A stretch of 52,698 nucleotides of DNA from a virus: positions 1 to 52,698 of the IMG/VR virus record IMGVR_UViG_3300025102_000043. One strand, written 5' to 3'. Positions 1 to 10,600 of the stretch are shown here, piece by piece; position 1 is the stretch's first letter, and the number at the start of each line of letters is the position of its first letter. The notes below the pieces were generated by a model that was not told where the DNA came from, ran no database searches, and saw only the letters and a program-made list of their open reading frames with translations. A program made the translations under genes and the position numbers.

Positions 1-140
1 CGTTCTATTGTAATAAAGAACACAAACAGTCCAAGGTAAAGATGTATTTCATAGTAATTACATTGTTCGTCAGGTTCGTAGTGTCTTATTCCAAATAAGA
101 TACCATGAGAAAATTGAAAACCAAAACCTATTCTTTTCAT
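1..140 (-). CDS. Small hypothetical protein, C-terminus cut off by window edge
   Basis: An ATG on the minus strand at 140 opens a frame that stays open to the left edge. It reads MKRIGFGFQFSHGILFGI, then RHYEPDEQCNYYEIHLYL and a hydrophobic stretch GLFVFFITIE. It begins one base after the stop codon of the upstream gene (stop at 142-144), the tight spacing typical of this operon. The pattern of a short aromatic start, an acidic YEIHLYLG segment and a hydrophobic end recalls small accessory proteins of Bacteroidota phages, but I cannot give it a function. At least 46 residues are visible and the end is missing. Confidence 0.6.
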   Translation of the reverse strand, partial: MKRIGFGFQFSHGILFGIRHYEPDEQCNYYEIHLYLGLFVFFITIE

Positions 141-141
141 A

Positions 142-378
142 TTACCATTTGTCTTTTGGGCATTTAGACTTTCTCCATTTAGCTTTCACATCCATCCAGC
201 ACCCACAAATACCACACGTACTCTGATTATGAATAAAATGAACACACGAGTCACAAATTCCAGCTCTTCTTATAAACTCTTCCTTTGGCACGTTTCTTGC
301 ACCATCAACTAGATAGGCTGCTGTATCTTTCGCAATGTTCTTTACTTTATCTAAAAAACTTGGTTTATTTGTTTTCAT
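142..378 (-). CDS. Small zinc-ribbon protein (78 aa)
   Basis: This 78-aa basic protein has paired cysteines in its C-terminal half: CDSC at about residues 42-45, CGICGC at about 55-60, and a further Cys in SKCPKDKW at the end. The layout is that of a one-finger zinc-binding fold (CxxC...CxxCxC...CP). The segment RRAGICDSCVHF followed by STCGICGCWM matches small zinc-binding phage proteins I recognise by pattern; their role is unknown, and DNA or protein binding is inference. The start overlaps the end of the upstream HNH gene by 14 bases, so the two are probably translationally coupled. The ATG at 378 is the only sensible start. Confidence 0.75.
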   Translation of the reverse strand: MKTNKPSFLDKVKNIAKDTAAYLVDGARNVPKEEFIRRAGICDSCVHFIHNQSTCGICGCWMDVKAKWRKSKCPKDKW

Positions 379-763
379 GTTTATCTCTTAATAATTTTCT
401 TTTCTTTCTGTATTCGTTTCTAGATTCTTTACAACCATCGCACCTACAACCTTTTCTATAGGCAGTAACAGATGGGCAGGGCATACCTTCTTTTACTCTT
501 GCAGCCTTATAATTACATCTAGCATGAGAGAACGCTATGTTCTCTAAGTCAAAGAATTTATCAGCAGGGTCGTCTGAATCCAGCCAAGGTTCTTTGTGTT
601 CTACTGTAAATTTATCTATGTCTTTTATTTCTGTGGCACATTGATAGCACCATGCGTAGCCAAGTTTTTGTGCAAAACTAAAAAGTATTGATTTTTTAAG
701 TTTGTGAGCTGCTGTACTAGGATTCATTCCCAGTTGCTTAGTCTTTTTTTCTTTTATTAACAT
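365..763 (-). CDS. HNH endonuclease with second zinc motif
   Basis: The core of an HNH (His-Asn-His) nuclease is visible: CYQC zinc pair, then FTVEHKEPW with the catalytic His, FFDLENIAFSHARCNYKAA with the Asn/His and a further Cys. A second Cys cluster near the C-terminus (CPS, then GCRCDGC) is followed by a Lys/Arg tail (NEYRKKRKLLR), suggesting an extra zinc-stabilised DNA-binding end. The frame is open to 817, but I choose the ATG at 763 (MLIKEKKTKQLGMNPST), because starting at 817 would overlap the upstream gene by 80 bases and the added residues look unstructured. The ATG at 727 (MNPSTAAHKL) is an alternative. It is either a free-standing homing-type nuclease or a packaging-associated HNH; its distance from the terminase favours the former. 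Confidence 0.8.
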   Translation of the reverse strand: MLIKEKKTKQLGMNPSTAAHKLKKSILFSFAQKLGYAWCYQCATEIKDIDKFTVEHKEPWLDSDDPADKFFDLENIAFSHARCNYKAARVKEGMPCPSVTAYRKGCRCDGCKESRNEYRKKRKLLRDKHENK

Positions 764-1022
764 ACTTTCTTTTTTTAGGGTAGTTGTGACCAACCCCTTT
801 CTTTCTTCCACCTTCATTCTTCTTTCCCCTATTTTTTGATTTATCAGTAACAGTTAACTTATTAGAACTGATACCATCAACGTGATGAATTTCTTTACCA
901 TCTCCTTTAGTTACAAGACCCTTTTTAGCCATCTTATACCTATCCCTTTTTCTTTTCCTATTGTCAGCTCTTTGCTTAGGGCTAGATTGAAACTTTTTAT
1001 ATTCGTCTTTATAATCTCTCAT
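738..1022 (-). CDS. Small basic HNH-like protein (94 aa)
   Basis: This 94-aa protein is very rich in Lys and Arg. It contains KEIHHVDGISSNKLTV, which matches the first His strand and the DG...N part of HNH finger nucleases, followed by KSKNRGKKNEGGRKKGVG. It has no zinc Cys pair, so it may be a minimal or degenerate HNH domain or simply a DNA-binding protein. Its 3' end overlaps the open frame of the next HNH gene, so two HNH-type proteins lie back to back. It starts right after the hairpin terminator at 1032-1072, so it may be expressed by read-through from the upstream promoter. Nuclease activity is inference. Confidence 0.55.
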   Translation of the reverse strand: MRDYKDEYKKFQSSPKQRADNRKRKRDRYKMAKKGLVTKGDGKEIHHVDGISSNKLTVTDKSKNRGKKNEGGRKKGVGHNYPKKRKYVNKRKKD

Positions 1023-1031
1023 TGATTCTTA

Positions 1032-1072
1032 AAAAAAATGAGGGGAGATTTAACATTATCAAACCACCCCTC
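1032..1072 (-). terminator. Rho-independent terminator-like hairpin
   Basis: Read on the minus strand, GAGGGG pairs with CCCCTC, and the stem continues past two mismatches to AAA/TTT around a loop of about 9 bases (stem 1040-1072). An uninterrupted run of eight T follows (1039-1032 region). It lies downstream of the DUF5675-like gene and just before the HNH pair, so it would end most transcription of the long late operon and separate the accessory genes at the left end. Confidence 0.7.
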
Positions 1073-1101
1073 AAAACTAAATATTATGATAAAACACACT
1101 G

Positions 1102-1134
1102 TAAATATAATAAAAAAAACAATTATTTATGCAA
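1102..1134 (-). promoter_or_regulatory. Bacteroidota-type promoter candidate upstream of HNH genes
   Basis: On the minus strand, TATATTTA (1109-1102) resembles the TAnnTTTG -7 box, and a TTG (1134-1132) lies 22 bases upstream, within the 17-23 base spacing known for Flavobacterium promoters. The TTG overlaps the end of the upstream gene. The terminator at 1032-1072 sits between this box and the next gene, so any transcript would be attenuated. The last base of the box is A, not G, which lowers confidence. Confidence 0.35.
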
Positions 1135-1627
1135 TATCCTTATAAGTTATTAACACCTCTTTGTTATTAAGTAGTGTTTCTGCTATTTTAGGGTATATTC
1201 TTTTGTATGCTTGTGTAGACTTACCAATAAAACCATTACCAATTATTTGGTTGTTCTCTTGCGAGTCGCCCACGAGTAAGCATCCTGCAGTATGCTCATC
1301 AGTATTACCACAGTGAATAAGGATATACTCAAAGTTAGGTACATTAGTAATATGAAGCATGCCCCTATGAATCTTAGGAAATCTTTTAGAATATTTTTGA
1401 TGGTATCCACCTTCTGTTCTAAGTTTAACTTTATATGTCCCAGCTGGGATTCTTGTTTCTCCATATTTTTTTTCTTCTCTATGTTCATCTTCTAGTGTGT
1501 AGCATACAAAGCTTCTCTTACATCTAAACCCTTCACCATTGGGGTTGTCAGCTGTATCGTCTACCACAAATAATATTCCTGACGTGGAGTCTGGTCCACT
1601 TGATATTCTTAATACTTCTAATTTCAT
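1127..1627 (-). CDS. DUF5675-like protein, possible peptidoglycan-acting
   Basis: This 166-aa protein has the layout of the DUF5675 phage family: an early strand segment with FVCYTLEDEHREEKK, then ETRIPAGTYKVKLR, then MLHITNVPNFEYILIHCGN and HTAGCLLVG. The order His-x-Gly-Asn followed by Thr-x-Gly-Cys resembles the active-site order of L,D-transpeptidases (YkuD: HG...S-x-GC), so a role in cell-wall modification or lysis is plausible but inferred. The protein has no signal peptide. It follows the 3250-aa virion protein by two bases and is the last gene before a strong terminator, a common place for lysis-related genes. The family assignment is by motif memory only. Confidence 0.65.
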   Translation of the reverse strand: MKLEVLRISSGPDSTSGILFVVDDTADNPNGEGFRCKRSFVCYTLEDEHREEKKYGETRIPAGTYKVKLRTEGGYHQKYSKRFPKIHRGMLHITNVPNFEYILIHCGNTDEHTAGCLLVGDSQENNQIIGNGFIGKSTQAYKRIYPKIAETLLNNKEVLITYKDIA

Positions 1628-1629
1628 AA

Positions 1630-4600
1630 TTAATTTATTATCTCTTTAACTTTTTCAAAAATGTTTGGGTCTCGTTCTTTACTCAACTCTTCTTGTTGCC
1701 AAGACTTTAATAGGTCTGCATACGTAAACTTTTTTTGTGCCTCCATCCATTCGTTAAAATTCTTATAAACTCTTTTATCTCTGTTTAAAAAGTTATATAT
1801 CATATTACCATCACTAAAGCCTTGTATATGCATACTAATAACACTATCTCTGTTACCTAACTCACTTAAAACTCTCTCTTTATTCCTATCTTTAACAGTA
1901 ACACCACGTTCTTCTATACCTAAAGCTTCAGAGTATGTATATAACTTATCTAAGTAATTCATCTGTCTTTCAACTTCACGTTTAATTTTTTTAGGACCAT
2001 CTCCTTCTGGGTCTAGTTTCTTTAGAGTATTAGACACATCTCTAACTTTAAAGTTTAAATTTTCTTGTAAATTAAATCTACTAAATCTAAACCCAGTCAT
2101 TGACATGGTTTCATGAACAGGACTTTTCTTTCTATCCATTTCATCTTCATCTAAAAATAATTCTGGTTGCCAGCTTTCCATCATGTCGTATATTTGGTCT
2201 CCAATACCAGGCATTGACTCAGATACAACATGAGTTATTGAGTTTCCTAATCTATCAAACCAATCATCAGTTGTATCATCTAGTTTTCCACCTGATTGTT
2301 TTTCTCTTTTAGATAAATCTTCTAATATTTGAAACATCATACTTGGGCTAAAAAATGTTTCAAGCATAGAGTTTATCACATCATTTTTTATGATTTTATC
2401 AAAGGTTGGGTCATCTTCTGGAGTATTTATTATAGCATTAATAACTCTAGTTATAACATTATTAGACATATTGTCTGATGAGTTCCAAACATAATACGTT
2501 CCATCAAAGTAACCCTCATCTCCTAATTGAGCAGATACTAATTTAACATCTCCATATTTCATATAGCTAGGTAAAAATAATTGAATCATTTTATCTCTAG
2601 TTATGTCATCCATTTTTAATTCATTAAAGTCTACTCCACCATGATTATTGTCAAACCAATCAGAATAACTATCATATAAAGTAAACTCCTTATCAATATC
2701 TCTCTGCTCTTCATTCATTAATGCGTAGTCCATAAGTGGATTGTCTGCCAAACCTTCGTCATCGTCATCTGTAAAATCTTTAAGCATTCCTATTGCACTA
2801 GCAAAAAGAGCTGCTATCCCTGTGTATAAGTGAGGAAGTGTACTCCAAGCAAATACAGTACCAAAAAGTCTTTTGTATCCAGACCTTTGTAGAACTGGGT
2901 TTCCTGAACGTATCATTTTATTAGCTACTTTTAAAGAACCAATACCTGTTCTTAAAACCTCAGCAGGGAAAGATATAAAGTCTCCAACTAAAAGCATTCT
3001 TCTTATTCTCTTACCAACTTTAGGAACTAATGAATATGTAGTGTAACCACCTCTAACATTGTCTGCTGCCATTTTAATAGCCTCAGTTCTTTCATAGCCT
3101 GCCCTTTGAAATAGGTCTACTTCACTTATAAATCCAGCTCCCTTCCATATAACATCCTCCCATAGATAAGCTTTATTAACTAATGTATTTATTTTTTTTA
3201 AAAGACCTGGCTTTCTTTTCTTAACCTTATCCATGTCCATACCAGAATCAAAAAGTTCTGTCATAGCAATACCTAAGTCTCCATCTCTCATAATATCTTG
3301 AAGCTCGTCTGCATATACAGAGTCAATTATACCATTCTCAATCATGGTTGCAAACATTTGCTCTCTTTCTTGAGTTGTTGATTTGTCAAACAAATTCTGC
3401 ATAACATTAAAACTTTCTTTCATATCTGAATAAGAAAAGTGACCATTGATAGATGCAAAATACATATTACCTAAAAAGTTTCTCACGTGTGTTTTAAGAG
3501 AGTAAACAGTTTTACCAAGCTTGATAGCACCATTCATAACTTGAGCTATTCTGTACGCACCTGTTGGGTTATACACCTCTCCATCAATAAACTCCTTAAC
3601 CTCTTTTGTTGTATAATAAACAGCATCTGAAAACTTTAATGTAACAGGGTATCTGTGTGTATCTGATAATTCAGGTGGAAGATTATCCTCTCTATATACC
3701 AAACTTCCTTCCATTGCAGCTACAGCATTAGCCTTAAACTCTAGAGCTTCAAGCTCAGAGGTTTGTTTAGTTAGTGTGCTAACTATATTAAATAATGGAT
3801 TTTTTGCTTCTGAAAACAAATTAGATATAGCATCAGGAAGGTCTTCTCTTTGTTTGAACACACCAGTGTTAACATCATTTGCTCTGTTAACAGCTTTCAT
3901 GAAATCACTAGATTCTGGACCATCACTAAACATTCTTTTTATATCTAGTAAAATTTGTTCCTCTGTAATTTCATTTTCATTTTTATATTTCTTTTTATAT
4001 TTATTTGCTAATGTTTTTCTTATAAACTCATAAGAAGATTGTATTAAATCAGCTTCTTTACCATATCTTTTAACAACTTTTTCTATTTTTTTAGGGTCTG
4101 CTTTTGCTTTAATTAAAGCGTTTATAGCTTTTAACATTTTCTTTTTATATCCCTGGTCATTATGTATTCTATATTGTCTGTTAATATATATACCCATATT
4201 CTTATCAAGAACAACTCCTAATTTATCTGCAACAACATCTTTTAATTTTCTACTAAGTGAATCAACTTTTCTTCTAACTTGTTTTATTAATTTCTGTAAT
4301 TCTGGGGCAGACTCAAGGTCTTTCATTGTAGCTTTACCAACATGATTTTCTTTTAAAGATTTTATTTGCTCTTCTACCTCTCTTATTCTATCTATAACTG
4401 CACCAGCTGCGTATGTTTTGCCATCTCTATCTAAATTCTCTAAATCATATTCATAATTTTTAATTTCAGATTCTAACTCTTGTATTTTGACTGTTGGGTC
4501 TGATAAGACATCATTAATAACTCTTAGTGGTATTGGGTTGTTAGATTTTTGGTTTTCCTCTATAGCAGACCTCATCCTATCTACAAGCTTTAATAATTTA

Positions 4601-7600
4601 AACTTTTCAGCTTTTATTTTAGACTTATATCTCCACTCCATGTCAAAAACCTTTTTAGGTATATTCCCCATTGGTAACAACTCTCTTCTAAAAGAGAAGT
4701 CTGAAAAGAAATCAGATGTTCCTTTAAGCCATTGTCCACCAAGTTGGTTTTTATATTCTGTTGAATAAATAGTTTTTGCATTATTATTAAATCCATCTTG
4801 ATACTCTGTGTCTTTAGATGGGTTCAACATATCTTCTACAACTGAAACTACTGGGCTTGTTATTTCAATAGTTGTTTTAGCTTGACCACCTACTTCTGAT
4901 AATACTGGTCCAGCTTTAGAATCTATACTTTGCATAATATCATTTACAACTTCAGGTATAACAGAATCAAAGAACTCAGCTCTTGGTCCTTTAAAAGCGT
5001 CTCCACTTTCAAAAGCAATTCCATTATAATTTTCTGTAGAAGCAAATGAAATAATATTTCTTACAACAGGTGCTATGTTAGACATCATTTTACTGTTTGG
5101 TGCTTTAATGTTTTTTATAAATAAAACTTTTTCACCAACATCATTTGAAACAACCTCGTAGTCTACATCAGCAAGAGTCTCATTGCCAAGGATAACACTC
5201 ATAGTATTACCACTAAACTGCATTGATGTTTGATGCATTGATATATAGTCTTCTAAAGCAACTTTTGGTATACCATCTGGATAAGACCTTTCAACTGAAT
5301 CTAAGAAATCCTTTATGCCCATGAATTTTATTTCTTGAGAAAGATTTGAACCACCATATTTTTTAAGCTCTTTAAGCCATTGTTTTGGTGTGCCATGAGT
5401 TATGTCAGAAAATTTAATAGAGGTATTTAGACTAGAGAAACCTGACCCCCCCAATGTTACCACTCTCTGGTTTTTTACATCAGGTTGACCAATAAGGTCC
5501 TTTATTGTTTGTATTCTTTCATTTATTGTAGCATCACCCTGAGCTACAGTCTCACCTGTACCACCTGTAGAAACATCCTCAAAGGTTTGTAAATTAAATA
5601 TTGCCTTTTGATTATATTCTCTACCAAGTTGTTTAGCTTCTTCTATCATTTCTATAGGTATAGCTACAGAAATATCCAAGTATGTTTGATTACTTTCAGA
5701 ATCATACCATGTACCAACAGCAACATGATTATCCATATCTAGTAGCTCTTGATTTGCAGCTCTATATTCTTCTAGTTCTTTTTTAGTTACATCTCCACCT
5801 TTTACAATTTTTCCTAATTCAGGAAATATACCTACCATAGCATATGGACCAGAAACATTACCAAAAAAGTTGTTATAAGTTGACCCACCATTTTCTTTAT
5901 GGGATTTGAACTGGTCATCAATATTGTATTGAGACTTCATTTCCCCAGTAGATTTTCCTCTTTTCTTTTCATTTATGTTTAACCCACGTGATGTAGCTTG
6001 AGTAAATATTTTAGTAACATCATCTAAGTTAGTTATTTCACTTAAATCATTTAGGGTTAAATTTAATGGAGCATTTGTGTCAACTCCAAGTAAATATTTT
6101 ATAATAGATTGAATATAAGATTTTGCTTTATTTAATGTAGATTGGTTTTCATCAAACTTTTTTAGTCCAGCGTCTGCTAAAAACTCAGCCATAGCTTCTT
6201 CTAAAACCTTATCAGGATTTGATATATCTTTATCTTTAACATCTGTATCTCTTAAAAGAGCACCACCCTTACCTTTTGCATATCCTAATTTAGCAAATTT
6301 CATATATTTACCCCCCTCTATAGATTCTAAATCTTTTTTTATACCATCTAAAACTTTTTTAATTTCAGGGTTTGTTTTAGACATTTTAATTAATGAAGTT
6401 ATAAATGGGTGTGCACTTTCATGAAACATTGTATTAGGGTTAGCTATATCTAAATTAATATGTATTTCAGGAGTGCCTCCATCAATACCTTCTTCAGATA
6501 TAATAGCCCTACCTATCTCACTTAAATTAACTCCATTGCTAGCAAAAAACTCTCTCAGGGATGCCTCATCTTTATGTATAGTTACATTAAAACCTAAACT
6601 ATTATATAATTTTTTAACTATTTTAAGAACCTTAACTTTTCTATCATAAACCTCTCCTTCGTATTTAGAGTATTCATCTATTAAACTATCTATATTGTTA
6701 TCTGTAACGCTGTCAAATAGAGGATTAATAACTCTTTTTTGTTGTTTTATTTCTTTTTTAGATTTTTTCTTTTTATCAACAGGTTTTTTATCTTGTTCTT
6801 TTTGTTGATTTTGTTCAGTCTCATATCCAAGTTCATCTATTGCCTCCTCAATCATTTGTTCAACATCTTTCATGCTTATAACATCAGCGTTTCCAGCAGA
6901 CAATATATCGTTTGTTATTTTTCCAGCTGCAGCCCCAAATTTTATACTATTATTAGATTGTAGGGTTAATCCTTTGGTTTTACTTACAGCTTCATTAAAT
7001 TGTTGAGTTGTTATTTTTCCTTGGTTTCTTTGTTTCTGTAAAGAATTAAACTTCTTAATAGCTTTATTTTTTATCTCTTCACTGTATTGGTTGTCTAAAG
7101 TAATTATAGAGTTTAAAGAGCCTGTATCATTTTTAGAAAAACCAAGTATATTACCTGTATCCTTACCATCTATATTAAGTTGACCACTTGAGTCTACAGA
7201 AACTTTTTTACCTTCATATTTTAAACCTACAGTTGATAGTCTTTTTCTACCAGTTCCAGCGTCTTTTATTTTTATACCCTTACCCCTTCCTGGAGTTTTA
7301 AGAACAAACTCTCCATTTTTATTTTTATCTAAGATTCCTTGTTTTCCTTTATAGGAGACTGGTTTTCCAATGTTTTGGTTGAGGGTTGTTCTGTCTTGCT
7401 CTGTGTCAGCTTCTGTAATATCTTCTCTAATACTCGTACCTTTAGTTCCTCTGGAAGCTCCTCTAGTCTTGCCTCTACCTCTGGTGATAATCTTTTCATC
7501 TTTTATTGTTTTTATATTAGTAACGTCTTTTTCTAATTTTTTTAATAATGCTAATTCTGATTTTTGTTCTTGATTTAGGTTTTCTTGAGCATCTAATGTT

Positions 7601-10600
7601 GTTATTCTTCTTTTTATTGCATCTAAAGAATCTTTTTGTTGAGACTCTGTTAATGAATCTCCTTTAGTTATTCTTCTTATTAAAGCTTTAGTACCTATAC
7701 CCAATCTACTTATGTCCATAAAGTTACCCACATATTCTCTAACCTCAAAATCAATGGAAGAAGATAAATCATACATAACTTTTACAGGGTCTTCATTTTT
7801 AAGTATTCTATTTATTGCTTTATCAGATTGTTCTATTCTTTTTTTAACCTCCTCTTGTACATCTTTATTTAAACTTCCTTGTAATCCTTCAGCGTTTTGC
7901 TTATACTCTACTAAGTTTAATAATTCTCTTTTTGATAAGTCACTTAGACTAGTTTTTCCAATAAGGTTTTCCATAGTCTTAAACTTATTTTTAAGACCAT
8001 CTTTTAATTTTTTAGCATCATTTTTTGTAAAAGTTTTAAGTTTACCCCCAACCATAACTTCTTTTCCAATTTGATTATCTATAGCTTTGAAGGTGTCTTC
8101 TTGGTTTGTATAAGCATGATACATTCCATCTTTATACATTCCAGATTTTATATATTCTTTATTAAATGAAGAGCTGACATCTGTAACAGCTGTTGCACCA
8201 GAACCTATAATAGCACCTATGGTAAATTCTTCAAGAGCGTCATTAACATTAAACTTAGTGTCAAATTCATATTTATTCCACCATTGGTCTTTTATTAAAT
8301 CAACAGCAGCACCCTGAGCAAGTTCTTCACCACCCTCTATAACTCCATACTTTAATGCCTTTTTACTAAAAACAGAATTAACAATACCTCTTTTTATAGC
8401 AGCGTCTACCACGTCTTTTCCAACTCTATCGCTTATCGCATCTAAAGCTTTATTTGTAGCCATTCTTTTAACTGATGGGTTAATCATTCCAAAATCAGGT
8501 GTAGCAATCTCTATTACAGAAGAAACTAAAGATGCTTGACTTGCCATATCAGATGCATCTCCAGGTAACATACCTTGTCTAATTCCTTCTGCATAATACA
8601 TATTATACATTCTTATATTGGTTGCCCCATAAAGACCTGCATAAAAACCAAACTTACCAGCTCTCGCTGAGTTTGTTAGTTTTTTTGTACCACCCCCAAC
8701 TCTCTTGGCTATAGTCATATCTAATATAAAGTCAGTAGTTGCGTGTGCTAGATTATAAAAAGAACCACCCCATTCTTTCTTTTTCTGTGTTGGGTAACTT
8801 TCTTTATTATTCTCGTATTCTTTTATTATGTTTGCGTACCTATCAGACTCAGGGTTAATAACATAATTATCTTTAGTTATAATGTTTTTTATTTCATTAT
8901 TGCTATCAAAAATAATAGTGCCATCTTCTACATTCGCATAGTAAACATTACCCATACTCTCAGAGTTTGTTAAACTAGTTGGTTTGTATAACCAAGAAGT
9001 TCCAGCCTCTTCCATGTTTTTAGTAATAAATTCAGATGTAACTCCTGCAATTTTATCTGTCATATCATATTCATTCTCATAAGAAAATATACCTTTTGCT
9101 TGTTGTGGGATTGAAGATATACTTTCCACAAAATTACCCAAAGTTCCTAAAGTTACTGAAGAAATATTTCTTAAACCTTTTCCTAACCAAGTAGATTCAT
9201 TATAAGCTTTCTGACTAGCATTTCTTCTTTTTAATAATTTATCTTGTCTCTTTTTATATACTGGCTCATCTGTTGTAGACATTAAATAATTTAAAGAAGA
9301 GTTATAACCATTTATAAGTTTATCTAAAAGTAAAACATTGTTATCTCCCTTTAAATGATTTTCTCTTTTTAATATTAATTCAGCGTATTTTGTGTTTCTA
9401 AAATTATTAAAATCACTAACGAGCTTATTGTATCTGTTTAGGTCGCTTTGTTTCATGCCTCTAGTATCTAAAGGACCATGAGCTAAAGTTGGAAAATCAT
9501 TAATTAAAGCTAATTGTTCTTTTAACCATTGTTCAGCTAATATTATTTCTTCTCCAATTTGTTCTGTTTTTCTATTTATCTCAGACATACTCTTAGAACC
9601 CTCCATGCTTTTAGATAAATTATCAAATAGCTCTAGGGTAAATTGACCAGCTTTTAAATCATATTCTGATTTTTTTATTTGTTTTTTATCCTCGTTTGAT
9701 ATTGATTCTATCTCTCCTTTTAAAAACGTAGAGTTGTCTAGATTAAATTTTTCATATAATTGATTTATAAGCCCCCCATTAAAATTTTCAGCGATACCAT
9801 CACTATTTATATCTTTTAAGAAATTAGGGTCAGATTGCATTTGATTTATTAATTCTGGTAAAGCAGAGGAAGATGCTAGTAATGGGTTTGCTCCACCTGT
9901 CATATCAGGAGATATAACTACACCTGTTTCAGTATGTTTATATTCTGAGTTACCTAAATGCTCCCATCCAGAGGTAAGGTATTGGTTTATTTTTTCTTCT
10001 ACTTTTTGTATAATATTAAAATAAGTTTTTTTATCATTTGGGTGTCTAACATCTCCCCACCATTGTTTCCAATACTCTCCTTTTTTCATAGAGCTAACAG
10101 GCATAAAAAGATATTTTGTTGGATTACCCTTAAAGTCCTCACTACCTTTAATGTAATGGTTTAGTAATCTTTTTTCATCTTCATCAAGTAAATGAGAAAT
10201 ATCAGACAATTTTAAGTTAGGAATATTACTTTCTTTTCCTGCATGACTTTTATATAAAAGGTCTGTTATATCAAAACCATTATCAATTTTATTTGTAGAT
10301 AAAGCAAATCTACCACGATTCTCTAGGTCATTAATTAATTCTTCTTTAGTAGATGGTGGATTAAATTCTGGGTCAAGGTGTTCATGGTTATGAAACTCTC
10401 CATGAATAGTATCCTCAATAGATTGCCTGTTTCCTAAATTTCTTTTAAATTGAACATGAACATGCTCTCTTGGTCCTCCTTCGTCTTCTATGATGATGCC
10501 TGGACCTCCACCAGCACCCTCTGTCCATTTATTAGCCCATTTTTTACCCTCTGCAGTGTTGTTTACCCAATTCAAAAACTCTTTAGAAGATGGTCCTGTT

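Noticed and set aside
365-817. Full-length frame of the HNH gene from 817
   Set aside because: It would overlap the upstream gene by 80 bases; the ATG at 763 or 727 gives the family's usual start.
1127-1627. Calling the DUF5675-like protein an endolysin
   Set aside because: The transpeptidase-like H...GC order is suggestive only; no proven lytic family signature was visible.
7712-8074. 120-aa plus-strand open frame
   Set aside because: It lies antisense inside the 3250-aa gene, is hydrophobic Leu/Ser-rich as expected from the complement of Lys/Asp codons, and has no promoter or neighbour in that direction.
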